In this document: positions 42,955 to 60,800 of the stretch, piece by piece
How the letters are laid out: the number at the start of each line of letters is the position of its first letter
Position numbering within the stretch: the first letter of the stretch is position 1
Program-made: the position numbers and the translations under genes
Notes under the pieces: generated by a model
What the model was told of the DNA's origin: nothing
Seen by the model: the letters and a program-made list of their open reading frames with translations, nothing else
Databases searched by the model: none
From: Piezodorus guildinii
Lineage: Eukaryota > Arthropoda > Insecta > Hemiptera > Pentatomidae
NCBI GenBank assembly: GCA_023052935.1
Contig: CM041297.1
Span: 100,090,484 to 100,154,483, forward strand
DNA: 64,000 nt
Reading direction: 5' to 3'

Positions 42955-44085
42955 TAAATAATCTATTATATTATTATCTACGACAATCAGTTAGTTTCAT
43001 CGGCTTTGCATCACTCTCCATTAATTTTTACTATTCCGTTTATTAGATACATTTTTTTTCTAAAATCTTTAGCCAACGGTATATTATACATCTATACCAC
43101 TATTCTTGTGTTCAAAAACACAAAAATTGCATATAAAATATTTTTGCACTTTTCTCCTTTAGTTGTTTATCAAATTGCATATTTAGCTGTTATTTATCAA
43201 TGCAAACAAGATTAAATTAAGTCTATAAAATTAAAGGTACTTTAGAGGAAGAAAATTTAAAAAATCGGCATTTAATCCTGTCAGACTACTTCAATCAGAA
43301 TGAAACCTACATGATATTAAAGCCCATTAAATTTTACAATAGTTATAGAATGAGACTTAACTTATAAATAGTATACAGAAATTATTAATAACTTCCTTTT
43401 CTATACCTGAGGGTGTCACCCATAAACCTAGAAAGGACAGACCAAGTACCGACAAAGAACACATACCTGTACTTAGGACCCAACCATCTGGAAGCACTTG
43501 CTTTGAGGTACCCATGCCGAATCCTTATCCCCTCTACAAAACCTTGCTATATATACCCTTTGATCCTCAAACTCATCACTCTAGTTGTAACATTTACTTG
43601 TGTCACACTCATAGAAGGAGACCTCGGAATTTACACTTGTAGTCACCCTAACTCCTCAGCACAGTTTATTGTATTCTGAATATATATTGTATTCTGATAA
43701 TAAAAGCAGTATTTTAATATCTTCACTGTGTGTGATTCATTAACTAATGATATAGCGAGTTTGATTAAAATCGTTAGAGCCGTTTTTGAGAAAACCGTAA
43801 AAAATTGCAAAATGCATGGTATAAAATGCCTCTTCTGGTTTGTCGATTTTGATGAAAAAGTTATCCCAGGCATATACGCTTCTTAAAAATGAATTTTCAG
43901 TTTCATAAGACTTTTAGTTTTTGCGCTAGACTTAATACATACGGACACACACAAACCTTTTTGCGGGACTTAGTCATTTGGACTCAAGAGTCTCCCCTCA
44001 AAAAAAAAAAAACGTGTATTTCCGTTGAAAACTGGAATTAGAAAATTTTCACGATCGCAATACTTCCCCTTACTATAGTCTGGGT
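42955..44085 (-). repeat. Interspersed repeat R, copy 5, with an internal insertion
   Basis: It runs from acaatcagttagtttcatcg to cgatcgcaatacttcccctt. It is interrupted at about 43370-43735 by unrelated, less AT-rich sequence with a weak 88-codon frame (43413-43679) that I cannot assign. Confidence 0.65.
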
Positions 44086-44345
44086 GCCGATCGATCAAAG
44101 AAAAACAATGAAATAGTCTTCAACTATTGTATTTATGGTTTCGACCCACATTCTGGGTGTGGGAAAGACTCAAGCTTTGTCTCGGCTGCCTTTGCTAAAA
44201 GAGCCCTGATGATGACCTACAAAGAGGGCCGAAACGTTGCCAAAACAATGAATAGTTAAAGATTATTTCATTGTTTTTTTTTCTTCGACTACCATCCGGA
44301 CTATTTTTTCCGGAATCTTTCAACGTTCAACTACCGCTATTCATT
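44086..44345. mobile_element. Fold-back element of the hammerhead type, third family
   Basis: The left arm (caatgaaatagtcttcaact, tttcgacccacattctgggt) has a half motif on the minus strand: stem ACCC/GGGT and GAAAC, but no CTGATGA. The right arm at 44203-44240 has the whole motif: GCC, CTGATGA, extra T, GACC/GGCC stem with one mismatch, GAAAC, GTT. The terminus is ctaccatccggactattttt, tttcaacgttcaacta. It abuts R copy 5. Confidence 0.7.
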
Positions 44346-45049
44346 ATCTTAATAAGATTACCTTCGCTTTCGACACCTTTTTGAGTTTTGTAGCGATCGC
44401 CAATCGGTATCGTGGAAACTTGAATGAACTGACTGTTTCTCGTAATAGCATCCATGTTGAATTCATCCAACGCTGTGTTCTTTCGGCGTAGTTCTCGACG
44501 CTAGTCGAAGTAATGGTAATTTGTTTGTCTCAGGATTAATTTAGCTGTCAGCTCTGCATCTTTGAAGGGGCAATAGGTGTGTCATTATGTGGCCTGTGTC
44601 ACACATCAAGTAGGCAGTAAGTGTGGTATCTTAAAACATTTATCGATTGAATACAGGCGGAATTATTGATAAGAGAATAAATTTAAAAAAGTCACTTTTA
44701 AAGGAGACTGTTCTGAGTGCTAGTAAACAGGATGTCTCATAAATGTCTAATCATATTGTGGGAGCAGATACTAGACCTTAAGTAGAACAAAAAGTTTATA
44801 TGACACATAGTCCGATTCTCGACGGTTAGGGAGGAAATTCAATTTTTTTCTGTTATCTATGATTTTCTTCAGAAAACTGTATATATTTATATTTATACTT
44901 GATGTGCATGCATAGAAAAATAAGAGGTACAAGATGAAAGGTTAAGAAGTAGAACCCTCAAAATGGGAAAGTAAGTGTCTCAAATCATGCAGAAAACTAA
45001 ATTTTAGTATTTCTTTAATTTTAATACTTCAGAACAACTTTTTATTTTC

Positions 45050-45960
45050 ACTTACCTACATACGAGTATATATGGAACATATAGTAAGGGAAAGTATTGC
45101 GATCGTGAAAATTTTCGAAATCCAGTTTTCAACGGAAATACACTTTTTAGGGTCCCCTGAGTCCAAATGACCAAGTCCTGCAACAAGGTCTGCGGGTCCG
45201 TGTGTTAAGTCCAGCGCAAAAACGAAACGTCCTATGAAACTGAAATTTTATATTTAAGACAACTACATGCTACATGCAAATCGGCTAACTAAAAGAGCCA
45301 CCTTATACCATGCATTTTGCACCTATTTACGATTTTCTCAAAAACCGCTCCAACGATTTTGATTAAACTCGCTATATTGATGTAAAATTAGACGGGCTTT
45401 AATATTATGTAGGTTTCATTTTGATTAAAATAGTCTGACAGGGCTTAAATGCCGATATTTAAAATTTTCTTCCTCTAAACTACCTTTAATTTTGTACATT
45501 CCAAAAGATTAACCATATCATCTTAATGGCATTGATGAAGGACGGCTAAATATACAAGATGGACGAATTTGATGATCCACTAAAGGATAAAAGAAAAAAA
45601 ACATTTTTTTTTTTTATATATATATATATTTTTTTTTTTTATATTTAGAACAGTAATATAAACGTATAATATACCTTTGGAAAGAGAAAGGTTTTAGAAA
45701 AATATTATCTGATGCTCGAAGTTGTGAAAGGTAATATAAAGTGAGGAATAGGAAATAAACTTATTACTGATTAACAATTTAATATAGTTATATTATTTTA
45801 TCTAAACCATATGTTTCCAATGAAAATAAATACACGTTTTATTAAAATCAACTTAATATATTTTTCAAATTGGGCTATATTTAATAGTTTTTAGATTAAT
45901 TTTAACAGTCGGGATAAGTGAATGTCACGTGTTGCCCGCACCAAATTTTTATCACTCATT
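45050..45960 (+). repeat. Interspersed repeat R, copy 6, inverted relative to copy 5
   Basis: It runs from gtaagggaaagtattgcgat to gtgttgcccgcaccaaattt. With copy 5 it forms a large inverted pair around 44.1-45.0 kb. (TA)n and poly-T lie at 45609-45640. Confidence 0.75.
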
Positions 45961-46929
45961 TCATACAAACAAATGGGATAGGTATGAAGGAAACCTCAGA
46001 TTTCCTAGTATTGTTTATTTGATACAAGAGCTCTAATATATCGATGGACCTTATTTCAGATGAAAACCTGGATAACAGAAAAAAATCTCATTTGATTTTA
46101 TTTTTTTCCTGACCATTAACAATCGGACCATGGGTCTTATGAACGTTTTTGTTTCTCATGAAGCCTAGTATCTGCTACCATAATAGGGATTTATGATACA
46201 CCCTATATTTTGAAATAAGAGAGATACACTTTATTAAACAAACAAGCGATGCTGCCAAACTTGATTGTGTTACTATTCACACAGCCTACTTTTTTTTTCC
46301 TAATTGGACAATTTTTAGTAATAATATAATATAAATCTTAACATACAATGAACAAAAAAAAAAAAAAGATTAAACAATTTTTTTTTCTTTAACTTTTTCT
46401 TTTTTTTAACATTTTTTAAAAATTATTTAACTCCTTTTATTCCTTTTTTTTTTTTTTCTTTTAGGCTTTCCTTTTCTCGCTTATTTCTCAAAACAATTTA
46501 AATATGTATACATATTTATGTGTAAACAAAAAATAAAAAATATTAATGAGATTCATCAACCATACTACACTACGATTTAATATCGAATCTCTAGCAGGAG
46601 GAATTCCAATTTGGATCTGCTGCTCAACTTCGCTGAGTTGCTATCAGTACACAGCATACCGCATCAATCCCGAAGACAATCTTAAAGAAAAAAGGTAGAG
46701 AGAAATTCTGCCAAATAGGAAATACATACATATTACTAATTTTGAAATCGATCATGGACATCTGAAAATCCAGACCAGCCTCAATATATATGGTGATGCA
46801 GGATTCCCAGTGAGTCCAAGATTATAATTAAAATAACAAAGTAAGATATAATAATACTAACAAAATAAAATATTAAAATATAAACTATAAATAAAAACAT
46901 GCACACCCATGTCCCTCCAGCAATCCCCA

Positions 46930-47890
46930 TTCAACCGCTATGAGTAAATGTGATGGTGTATAATTCCCAGGGAGTCAAGCACTATATTCTCTGCTATCCT
47001 TGCTGCGTCCTTGACATCAACACCTATATCCTCCATGAAGCTCCTTGTTGAACTAGGTACAGTTCCGCGGGCTCCGAACCATAGGCCTTTCACGTTGAAG
47101 CGTCTCTCATTGAAGATTTCGCGGAACTTCTCTTTGAGGAAAGGAATACATTTTTCGTAGATTTCTCTCTTTTCCCTTTCCACTTTATTTGCCAGTTTAA
47201 TGTCATTGGTTTCGTATCTGATGGTGGGATCCAGAATGATAGCTGAATCGGTCTTAAGGAATGCCACGATATCAGCGTATCGCGTGGATCCATCCGTATC
47301 TACGCAGTATACTTCCTCGAAGCAGGCAAAATCTTTTTCTTTAAGGAGCCTCATTAACTCAAGCTTCACTCTGTGATGTCGGCGTTTTATCAGGAGGGAG
47401 TTCTTGGGACATTTCCCCAGGACGTGAGCTGGTGTTTCTGTCTCTCTGTTGCATTTGCGACAGAGGGACCCAACATCTCTAACCTGTCCGCTGACACCTG
47501 GAACTCCACGCAGGGGTGCATAATTAATGTTGAACTTAGGGCATTAGACCATTCAGACCCCGAAAGTATCTGCTTTTCATACATGAATTTATTAGCTTTC
47601 GGGGTTTCTTTGAAATGTCGTACTCCAATGCCCTGCCACCTACAGCTGGCCCATTCCTCGAACAAGTTTTCTCGTAGCGACTGCCGTAGAGCTTTCACAC
47701 TCCGGTGTCCCTGCTCAACCCCCAATCTCTCGGCACATTCAGGAACCTCGGCTGAATAGTCAAACGTGGATTGGAACAGGGCATCCGGCACATTTGACAG
47801 CCGCTGAGCAACAACCATTTTTTTCAAAAACTCAGTACACTTGCATTGGTGTAAAAAAAAAAATTGTGAAGAAATAATGTTATGTAGTTC
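46930..47890 (-). pseudogene. R2-like LINE C-terminus (zinc knuckle and restriction-like endonuclease region)
   Basis: Two overlapping minus frames. The first covers QGIGVRHFKETPKANKFMYE, then, after a frameshift, CRKCNRETETPAHVLGKCP (a C-x2-C, H, C zinc knuckle). The second covers KEKDFACFEEVYCVDTDGST, RYADIVAFLKTDSAIILDPT and IRYETND, and ends with ...GLWFGARGTVPSSTRSF. The knuckle followed by R.ADI.AF...ILDPT.R and GARGT is the C-terminus of R2-like and related site-specific LINEs with a restriction-enzyme-like endonuclease. The upstream reverse transcriptase is absent. Confidence 0.75.
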
Positions 47891-48218
47891 CGTCCAACTT
47901 CTAACTCTTGGCAGACTCTGAGAAGAATGTGTAAATGACAATGAAGAAAGAAAATTGAACAACAGCTTCAACTAAGACAATGGATTTATTGGCTAACTTA
48001 AAAATATTGAAAAATTTGCTCAAAGCAGAGTTAAGATATTATGAGCCTAGAGGCGACACATCGATCTTAAGAAATTCCTCGTTCACAGGAGAGAGTGAAA
48101 GTCACCAATAGAAGAGTATTGTAGAAATATTGTGAATAAAAAGAATAGTTATTAATTACAATATCCTTCTTATAGTATACTAAATGACGCTTTACTCATT
48201 ATTAGTTACTTTTTATTA

Positions 48219-51010
48219 AGGTAAATGTACCGGTAGTGGACACAGCTAAGGAAATTTTTACAGTTTTTACTGTCTCCGCGGTTACCTATGGCGGAGATGA
48301 TATTTAATGTGTGGCCAAAGTAAGCACAAACTATCCTTCTTCAAATTCGTAGCCATGAAAGTTTCTGCTTTTGCCATTTTAAAATTTTTACATTAATATT
48401 ACCAAACCTTAAATTTTTGTCAATAGTGGACATCTATAAAACTCAAATTTTTAATAGTGGACACCTCATGAATTTAGTAGTGGACATCAAAGTTTTTCTT
48501 TAAAAAAATAGGGATTTACTTATGTTTTAATTAATTTATTTATGTGACATAGGAAGAGGATATGATAATTTTTAGTAATAGATGAACATAAGAGCATTTA
48601 TTTGTAGAAAAAAATACATAAGAATGTTAATCCTAAAACAAAAAAATTGAATGATCGCTTGAAAGGGTTTGGAATAAGTAAATTTTTTGAGCAGCAGGGA
48701 ACATTTTGATTTACATCAAGAGCTTCAGATCTTGACGAGGCACCAGCATCCTGATCTTCATGTCCTTCAACTGTGAAGTAAATATTTTCCTCTTCTTGTT
48801 TTGCCGGACTATTCCCGCCCTCTTCGAAATCGTCAGATGGTGGGGTCGATTTCCCAGGTTCAGTGATAGCATCACTTTTGATCTGCCTCCACACCTGGTA
48901 CAGACATTTGTCCTCAGAAGGTCCAGTCCAGTCTGAGCTGTTCTGAAAAGCATTAAGTTTTTCTAGGCCAATGTATCTCTCTAGCCCCCTCAGTCCCAAT
49001 TTAAGCTCATCGACAGTTCTAATATTGAAAAAGTGTCTACTGGTGTAGGTTGAATTTGAGGAGTACTCCGCATTTCTCTTAATGTATTGAGAGGAGCTTC
49101 AGGGTTCCATGGTACCAGTCCACAGTTACAAAATCCATTTTGCATGATTGAAGGCTCAATATCTTCATCTAGCACTTTTTTCAAAATCCGTGAAAAATCT
49201 TTCTTTTTCAGTATTCGAATTTCCTCCTGGGCTCTTCTCCAGGTGTGAACTTTTTTTTTCCAGTGAAGTTTTAGTGAACGAGACATAGCTACATCCATTG
49301 GTTGGATTAAATGGGTCGCATTTGGGTAGAGGGCTATCAACACTATGCCATTATCCTTGCAGAATTCACTAGTCTGTAAAGTCAGGTGGGATTTATGACT
49401 GTCAACGAATAGAAATACAGGCAAAACAATGTTATTTTTGACCAACCAAGGGTGGAAAACATTAGTGACATATTGGTAAAATAGATGGCCAGTCATTCAC
49501 CCACTCTCAGATTTTCCTAATCCCCATTCTGGAGGAACGCTGGCGATAATATCCTGCGGGATTCTTCCATATTTGAAAACAATTAAGGGAGGGCATAGCT
49601 GTCCGTCTGCATTTGCATTCATAAGAATAGTGACACGCTCTTTTTCGTTACCATTCGCGTGTTGATAAACAGTTTTGTCCCCTTTTATCGCCAATACTCT
49701 AGTCCCTTTAGGGTTTAGGAAAAATGCAGATTCATCAACATTGAATATCCGGCTGGGTTCACTTAGGATATTATCTAAATTGTGTTTTTAAAATAAGAAT
49801 CAACTTCTGAAAACCATGGTTTCAGGTTTTCTTCGGTAATTGATGCCCTACTGGCTGTTAAATTTTGTGGATCTCTCATGGCCACACATGGATTTCTTTT
49901 AATGAAAAGCTGGTACCAGGTACGCCCAGGACGATCATCGGTAAAATTATTTGGCCTTTTTAAGCCTTTTAAAAGCCTTTGAACGCTTTCGAAAAGATCC
50001 TCCTGGGTAACAGGAAAACCTGCTTCCCGAGCAGAAGCTATCCACCTGACCAATATGTTCTCTTCTTTCTCTGATAGGATTGCTGGAGGTCCCATTTTTT
50101 TAAATGATTTAGTTTTACCTTCAACATATCTTCTTAGGCTTGTTCGGGGGACGTTATGTTTTTTTGCTGCTGAAGATAAAGCCATGCCCTCCATAACTTC
50201 AGCTGCTACATCCTTCAATTGTTGTTCATCGTAAGCCCAAAACGGTTTTACAGAAGGAGCCATGACGACAATCTTTAAGAAAGGACAGATTATTAAGGCC
50301 CATTTAATGCTTTACCTTTATAATGATCCTCATAATTATCTCTTATTTATAAATAATGATAATCATAATAATCCCATATTTAAATTAAGTTTTATTAATT
50401 AAAATAAGTTGATTTAATAGTGGACATTCGCCGGATTAGTAGTGGACACCACATGTCCACTACTAGATATATCTATAAAATAAACTCAGGATCAAAATCA
50501 TAAGAATAAGAAAGCATTACATGTTCATTCAGAAGGTTTTCGAGTGAAAAAAAAAATATCCTCCCAGTGTTAGTAGTGGACAGGTCCTGTCCACTATTAA
50601 GATTACTTGAAATTCTTGTTTCAGTAGTGGACATCCTACCTTTCCGCTCACGTAAATGAAATATTGAAGATCCAACATCAAAACATGAATTTATACACTC
50701 TAATTAATCAGTAAATACTTGAGGGCATTAATAAAAAGCAAGTCTGAGAGTCAAATAGTGAAAACATTTGTACTCACCTTCTTAAAGAAATGGGTAAAAA
50801 TGAGACAGCAGGTAACAACGTGCTCACTGGAGTGGCTATGTGCAATGACTGATTTTTGGTTTCCATAATACCATGATACCGTGGAAGTCCCATGACTCGC
50901 CACCAGAGTGTACAAAATAAATTCTCTCTTGATTTGAATCTGATTAAAGGACTAGATTTCTTGTTTTTTAAATTAAACTGCGGAAGTGTCCACTACCGGT
51001 ACATTTACCT
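48219..51010 (-). mobile_element. Complete pogo/Tigger-type DNA transposon
   Basis: A 2.79 kb element bounded by perfect 25-bp terminal inverted repeats (48219-48243, starting AGGTAAATGTACCGG; 50986-51010) and a TA duplication (48217-48218, 51011-51012). Nine or more copies of a TAGTGGACA motif lie just inside both ends, some inverted. The transposase is coded on the minus strand and is broken (next entry). Both ends are intact, so it could be moved by a transposase supplied in trans. Confidence 0.93.
48598..50263 (-). pseudogene. Tigger/pogo transposase, frame-broken
   Basis: It starts MAPSVKPFWAYDEQQLKDVA at 50263. The N-terminal helix-turn-helix (MALSSAAKKHNVPRTSLRRY) and a CENP-B-type DNA-binding segment (LVRWIASAREAGFPVTQEDL) are present, then a DDE catalytic domain: FNVDESAFF (first Asp), VFLFVDSHKSH (second Asp), LYPNATHLIQPMDVA (third Asp). 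The C-terminus is acidic. Lesions: a frameshift at an A run near 49785, a TGA at 49497-49499 where Trp would follow KSESG, and another frameshift near 49000. Each piece is still well preserved, so inactivation looks recent. Confidence 0.9.
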
Positions 51011-51019
51011 TATATTGAT

Positions 51020-52250
51020 TAAATTAAAAATCTTAAATAAATAAGGTAGTGCTACAAATATACTTTATCTGGATTACCCAATTATGCTCTTACAGGTCAT
51101 AAAATGTTAAAGAAATAAATAAAATATTTTTTTAATTGAGTAATGACAATAACTAATATCTTTAAACTGTTTATGCAAGCCAAAACTAATTCATCTTATA
51201 CCTTAAAGAGTCTAGTTATATCAAATGAAATTTCAATTTTTAAGATAATACCAATGTAATATGAAAAGAGATAATTTAATTTTATGAATTTATTATTTTA
51301 TTTATACATCATTATTTCAATGAAAAGGTTTTATATTATTTATTTTTAATTGGTCTTCCTAAAAGTCTGAAATTTAAAAGTAAATAAATGTATGTTAATA
51401 AATCAACAAATAACAAGGTTTTTTTTTTTTTTAGGCACTTCCATTTTATTTTCAAACATTTGGCTTTCAAGAACTAGCTTAAGTTTTTAAAATATAATAG
51501 GTCACTAATTGGTCAGTTGACATTTATTTAACATGTTAATCTTTATCAGTGTCATCTGATAGAACGGGATAACTATACTAGTCCTTAGGTCTTAACATTT
51601 TAATAAAGGAAATATAGAAGAAATTCATATAAAATTTAACAACTTTATTACATAAAGTACAATAAAACAGATTACAACATTGAAAAAGGGAATAAGTCAT
51701 TATTACTTCTGAGTAATATAAATCTTAAAAAAAAATATTACAACATTTCAATTATGAAAATAATCAATTGCTTATTTAAGGCACGGATTAAGTACATATA
51801 AAATAATATTGAAACATAAATCGGATAGGGAAAAATATTTTGACAACTATTAATAGTTTTAATTCACAGCCAAAGTAACGACTTTAATTTCTTAACAATC
51901 GAAATATTTCAAAATAGAGTAAGCCAACAAACAATGAGCACATTTTCATAGATATTGTTTGTTAATTCAGATTTGTACTATAATGATATACATTACTTTT
52001 CATAGTTAAAACCATGACATAAAACAATTGTGCCTACATACAATTAAAACTACAAAAAAATGAAAAAAATAAATGCATGACTAAAAACTATAAAAATAAA
52101 ATGATAACTTTTAAAAAAATGATAAAAAAATAAAATAAAATAGTTGACAATAAACTGAAAACTCATATGTTTGATCCTGCAAATACATAATAACAAAGAA
52201 TATGCACCTATAATTCTAAAGTTCATTATTTTAACAATCAAATAAAATTA
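51020..52250. other. Region 3' of adenosine kinase
   Basis: AT-rich. On the minus strand AATAAAG at about 51640-51650 (ctttatt on plus) is a possible poly(A) signal for adenosine kinase. No other gene seen. Confidence 0.4.
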
Positions 52251-52255
52251 ACTGA

Positions 52256-57831
<5,576 letters not shown>

Positions 57832-60800
57832 ATGGCAGATCGTACAGATAGTGTCAACGAATTTTTATCCAATTTCAGTAAGGCAGGTCACAACTCTTGT
57901 CAAGATGATAGTTTGTTTTATTTTGAAACAGATTATCTTCCACTGAAAGGTAATGCTGACTATTTAAAACTTATGAAGAGCTTGGCTATATTAGAGGCTC
58001 AAAGAATCAGTGTTTGTAAAGTAAGAACTTATTTTCTATAGTGTTTAAATTAATGCACATAATGCAGTCAAGAGTAATGGATTTTTCTCTTAAAGGATAT
58101 TGATGGCCTGGAAGAATTAAAGAGCCGATCAGTTGAAGAACCCACATTGGTTAAGCAGCAGATTTTGGAAGGAAAGTTAACATGTCTAAATAGATGTAAA
58201 GTTGAAAAAGTAAGTAGAAACAATTTTCTACAAGATTATGGATTTTCTTTTGTAATTTAGATTTGCCATGTATTTTTTAAATTACTTTTAACAAAATATT
58301 TTTATAAAGATTTGAACAAAAACTTTGGTTATTGTTTATTATAATCATTGGTTCTGTATTTATGTTTTTTTCGCTATTTAGCTGCTTGTTATTTTGGTGT
58401 TTAACATACTTATGTACTAGGGGAGGAAAGATAGGATATCATGAACCATTTAATTAATTCAGTATAATTAAAATTTTTGTTATTGTGGGATGTGGTCTTT
58501 CATTTACTAAACTGAGTTCGAATAAATAAATATTTACCCATATCATTTCTACATTTCTCCACTTTATTTTAAGAAAATATTGAAATATTTTCTATAAGCT
58601 TAATCCCATTGTTTGATTAAGGTCTTAACACACTTTTGAATAACATACTTGGTCGAAACGGGATAACGACTATGAAGACAGCAAATTTATATGTTCATTT
58701 TAACTTAATTTTTTTATGTTATATTGTCATTTTATTCCATTTTTATTTAGATTATTGAATTGTAATGATATATAACTTAAATTTTTATTTTTAGGTTCCT
58801 GAAATAGATTTCTCTAAGTACAAATGCTTAAGTTTAATTAACAGTAAACAAAACCAATTATTTACTCGGAGAATGGCAAAGAATCAAGTCTCTGTAAAAG
58901 AAGATAATTCAGGATCAGAAATAAGAGTGCGAGGAAGAGTATATAATGAAAACAAACCCCGAACATTTAATCAAGTACGCAAATTAATGATGAAATTAGC
59001 TGTAGTATGCAGCTTTCTTTTAAGTTATATTTATTTCTTGTTAACCAAACTTATTATTTCAGTTATGGACTGTCGAAGAGCAACTTCGTTTAGAACAATT
59101 ATTAGTTGAATATCCACCTGAGCCAATCGAAAGTCGAAGATTTGAAAAAATTGCTAAAGCTCTTGGTAATTATATTTTTATGTTATTATATATATATAAT
59201 ATTTTTTTATTTTTTTTTTTTTGGTATATATGTTTTTATTTAAATCAGTGTTTGTTTTTAACAATTTCCTTGGTTTTCCTGAGTTATTGTCCTTGAATAT
59301 TAGCTATATTTTATTTGTTATTTTTGTTTTTTAAGAATTAGGTCTGTTATTGAAGACCGACTTTGTTCATATGCTTCATAGTCTGATAATTTAAAATTAG
59401 TATTTTCAAAAATTACAATAAGCTTATATACTGATTCGATATTACTTAGAAAGTGGAAACCTATACTCTATAGGCTGATTTTGTACTGATTCCATCAGTA
59501 TGAATTTTCTTTTTATAATGTTGATGTAAGATGCACAACCTCATATATGTAATTTTTCTCCTTCTTGATAAAGCCTGAATTGGTGAAAAATCGACCAAAT
59601 CTACTAACATTTCAACTTTTAAAGACTAGTCTTTGTGTTTTGGAATAAATGTATATCCCATCTCTTATTTTATGTTTTTTTGAGTTTTTGTTATTTAATA
59701 TTAATGATCCTTAAATTTAATAGTTTTAAAGTCTGGAATAAGGTATTATAATAATGTTTAGTTAATATCAATAATTGTTTTATGTTATAGGAAACCGCAC
59801 ACCACAACAAGTTTGTAGTAGAGTACAGAAATACTATAAAAAACTTGCAAAGGCTGGTATTAGAAATAAAGAAGTTCGTAAGACATCACGGAAAAAAACG
59901 GTGAGGTTAATAGTGTTTACAGTGCCTGTAATATTTTTTAGTGGTGTATATATTTAAAATTATATATAATAATTAACAAAAATATACAAATTTAATGAAA
60001 CACTATTTTAACTCAACGTTCAAATTACCATTATATTTTTATATTATTTCCAAATATTTCCAATATTGTTTATTAGCTCTAATGCCAAGGATCAATATTA
60101 ATTAATCTAATGTTTTAGGATGCACTGAATGTTCATAAGCGTCACAAACACTATCTTTATAGACCATCTACTTTTTTTCCTGGTATGGCCATGGGTGAAA
60201 TGGGTGAGACTGATTCCGAAGAACAAAGTGATGAGGATTCTACAGACCTCTCTCATTGGGCAGAAATTCATAAAAAACTAAAAGAAGAAAAAAATATGGA
60301 TGAGCTGAGAATAGAGCACATTGGATATCAAGTATGCATATGTTTAAGCATACCTATAGATTTATTTTTAGTTTTGTTTCCAATTCCTTGTCTTGGATCT
60401 ATGAGCGGATAATAATTCATGAATTATAACATTCCTTGGAGTTAAAGAACTTATGTTTACCTTGAGCACTTATAGTGCAATTATCTAGGCTCAAACCAAT
60501 GTGACGTCCCAACGCGAAATACTTGGAGTACATTGATTCTATTCAGTATTTATGTTCTCTCTGTTTTCTCCAGTTATTCAGAGAAATCTTCGGCTTCATT
60601 TTGGAACACATTTCACTGTTAAAAAGTTAAAGATGCTGAGCATCTTTAACTTTATTAATGTGCATCAAATTTTTAGTTTAAAATCCAAATAGGTGTTTGT
60701 AATTTTTATCTTTATCATAGTTTAAGCCAATAAACAATGACAGTCAAGAGCTGGAAGATTGCCTAGTATGCTTGGTAAGTTCTATTACATGTCTACCATA

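Noticed and set aside
47373..47759. 128-codon plus-strand frame
   Set aside because: Antisense to the R2-like coding sequence with its zinc knuckle.
59555..59610. Hammerhead-like motif in the ZZZ3-like intron (cttgataaagcctgaattgg, tgaaaaatcg)
   Set aside because: Core and stem do not match well enough; no second arm or terminus nearby.
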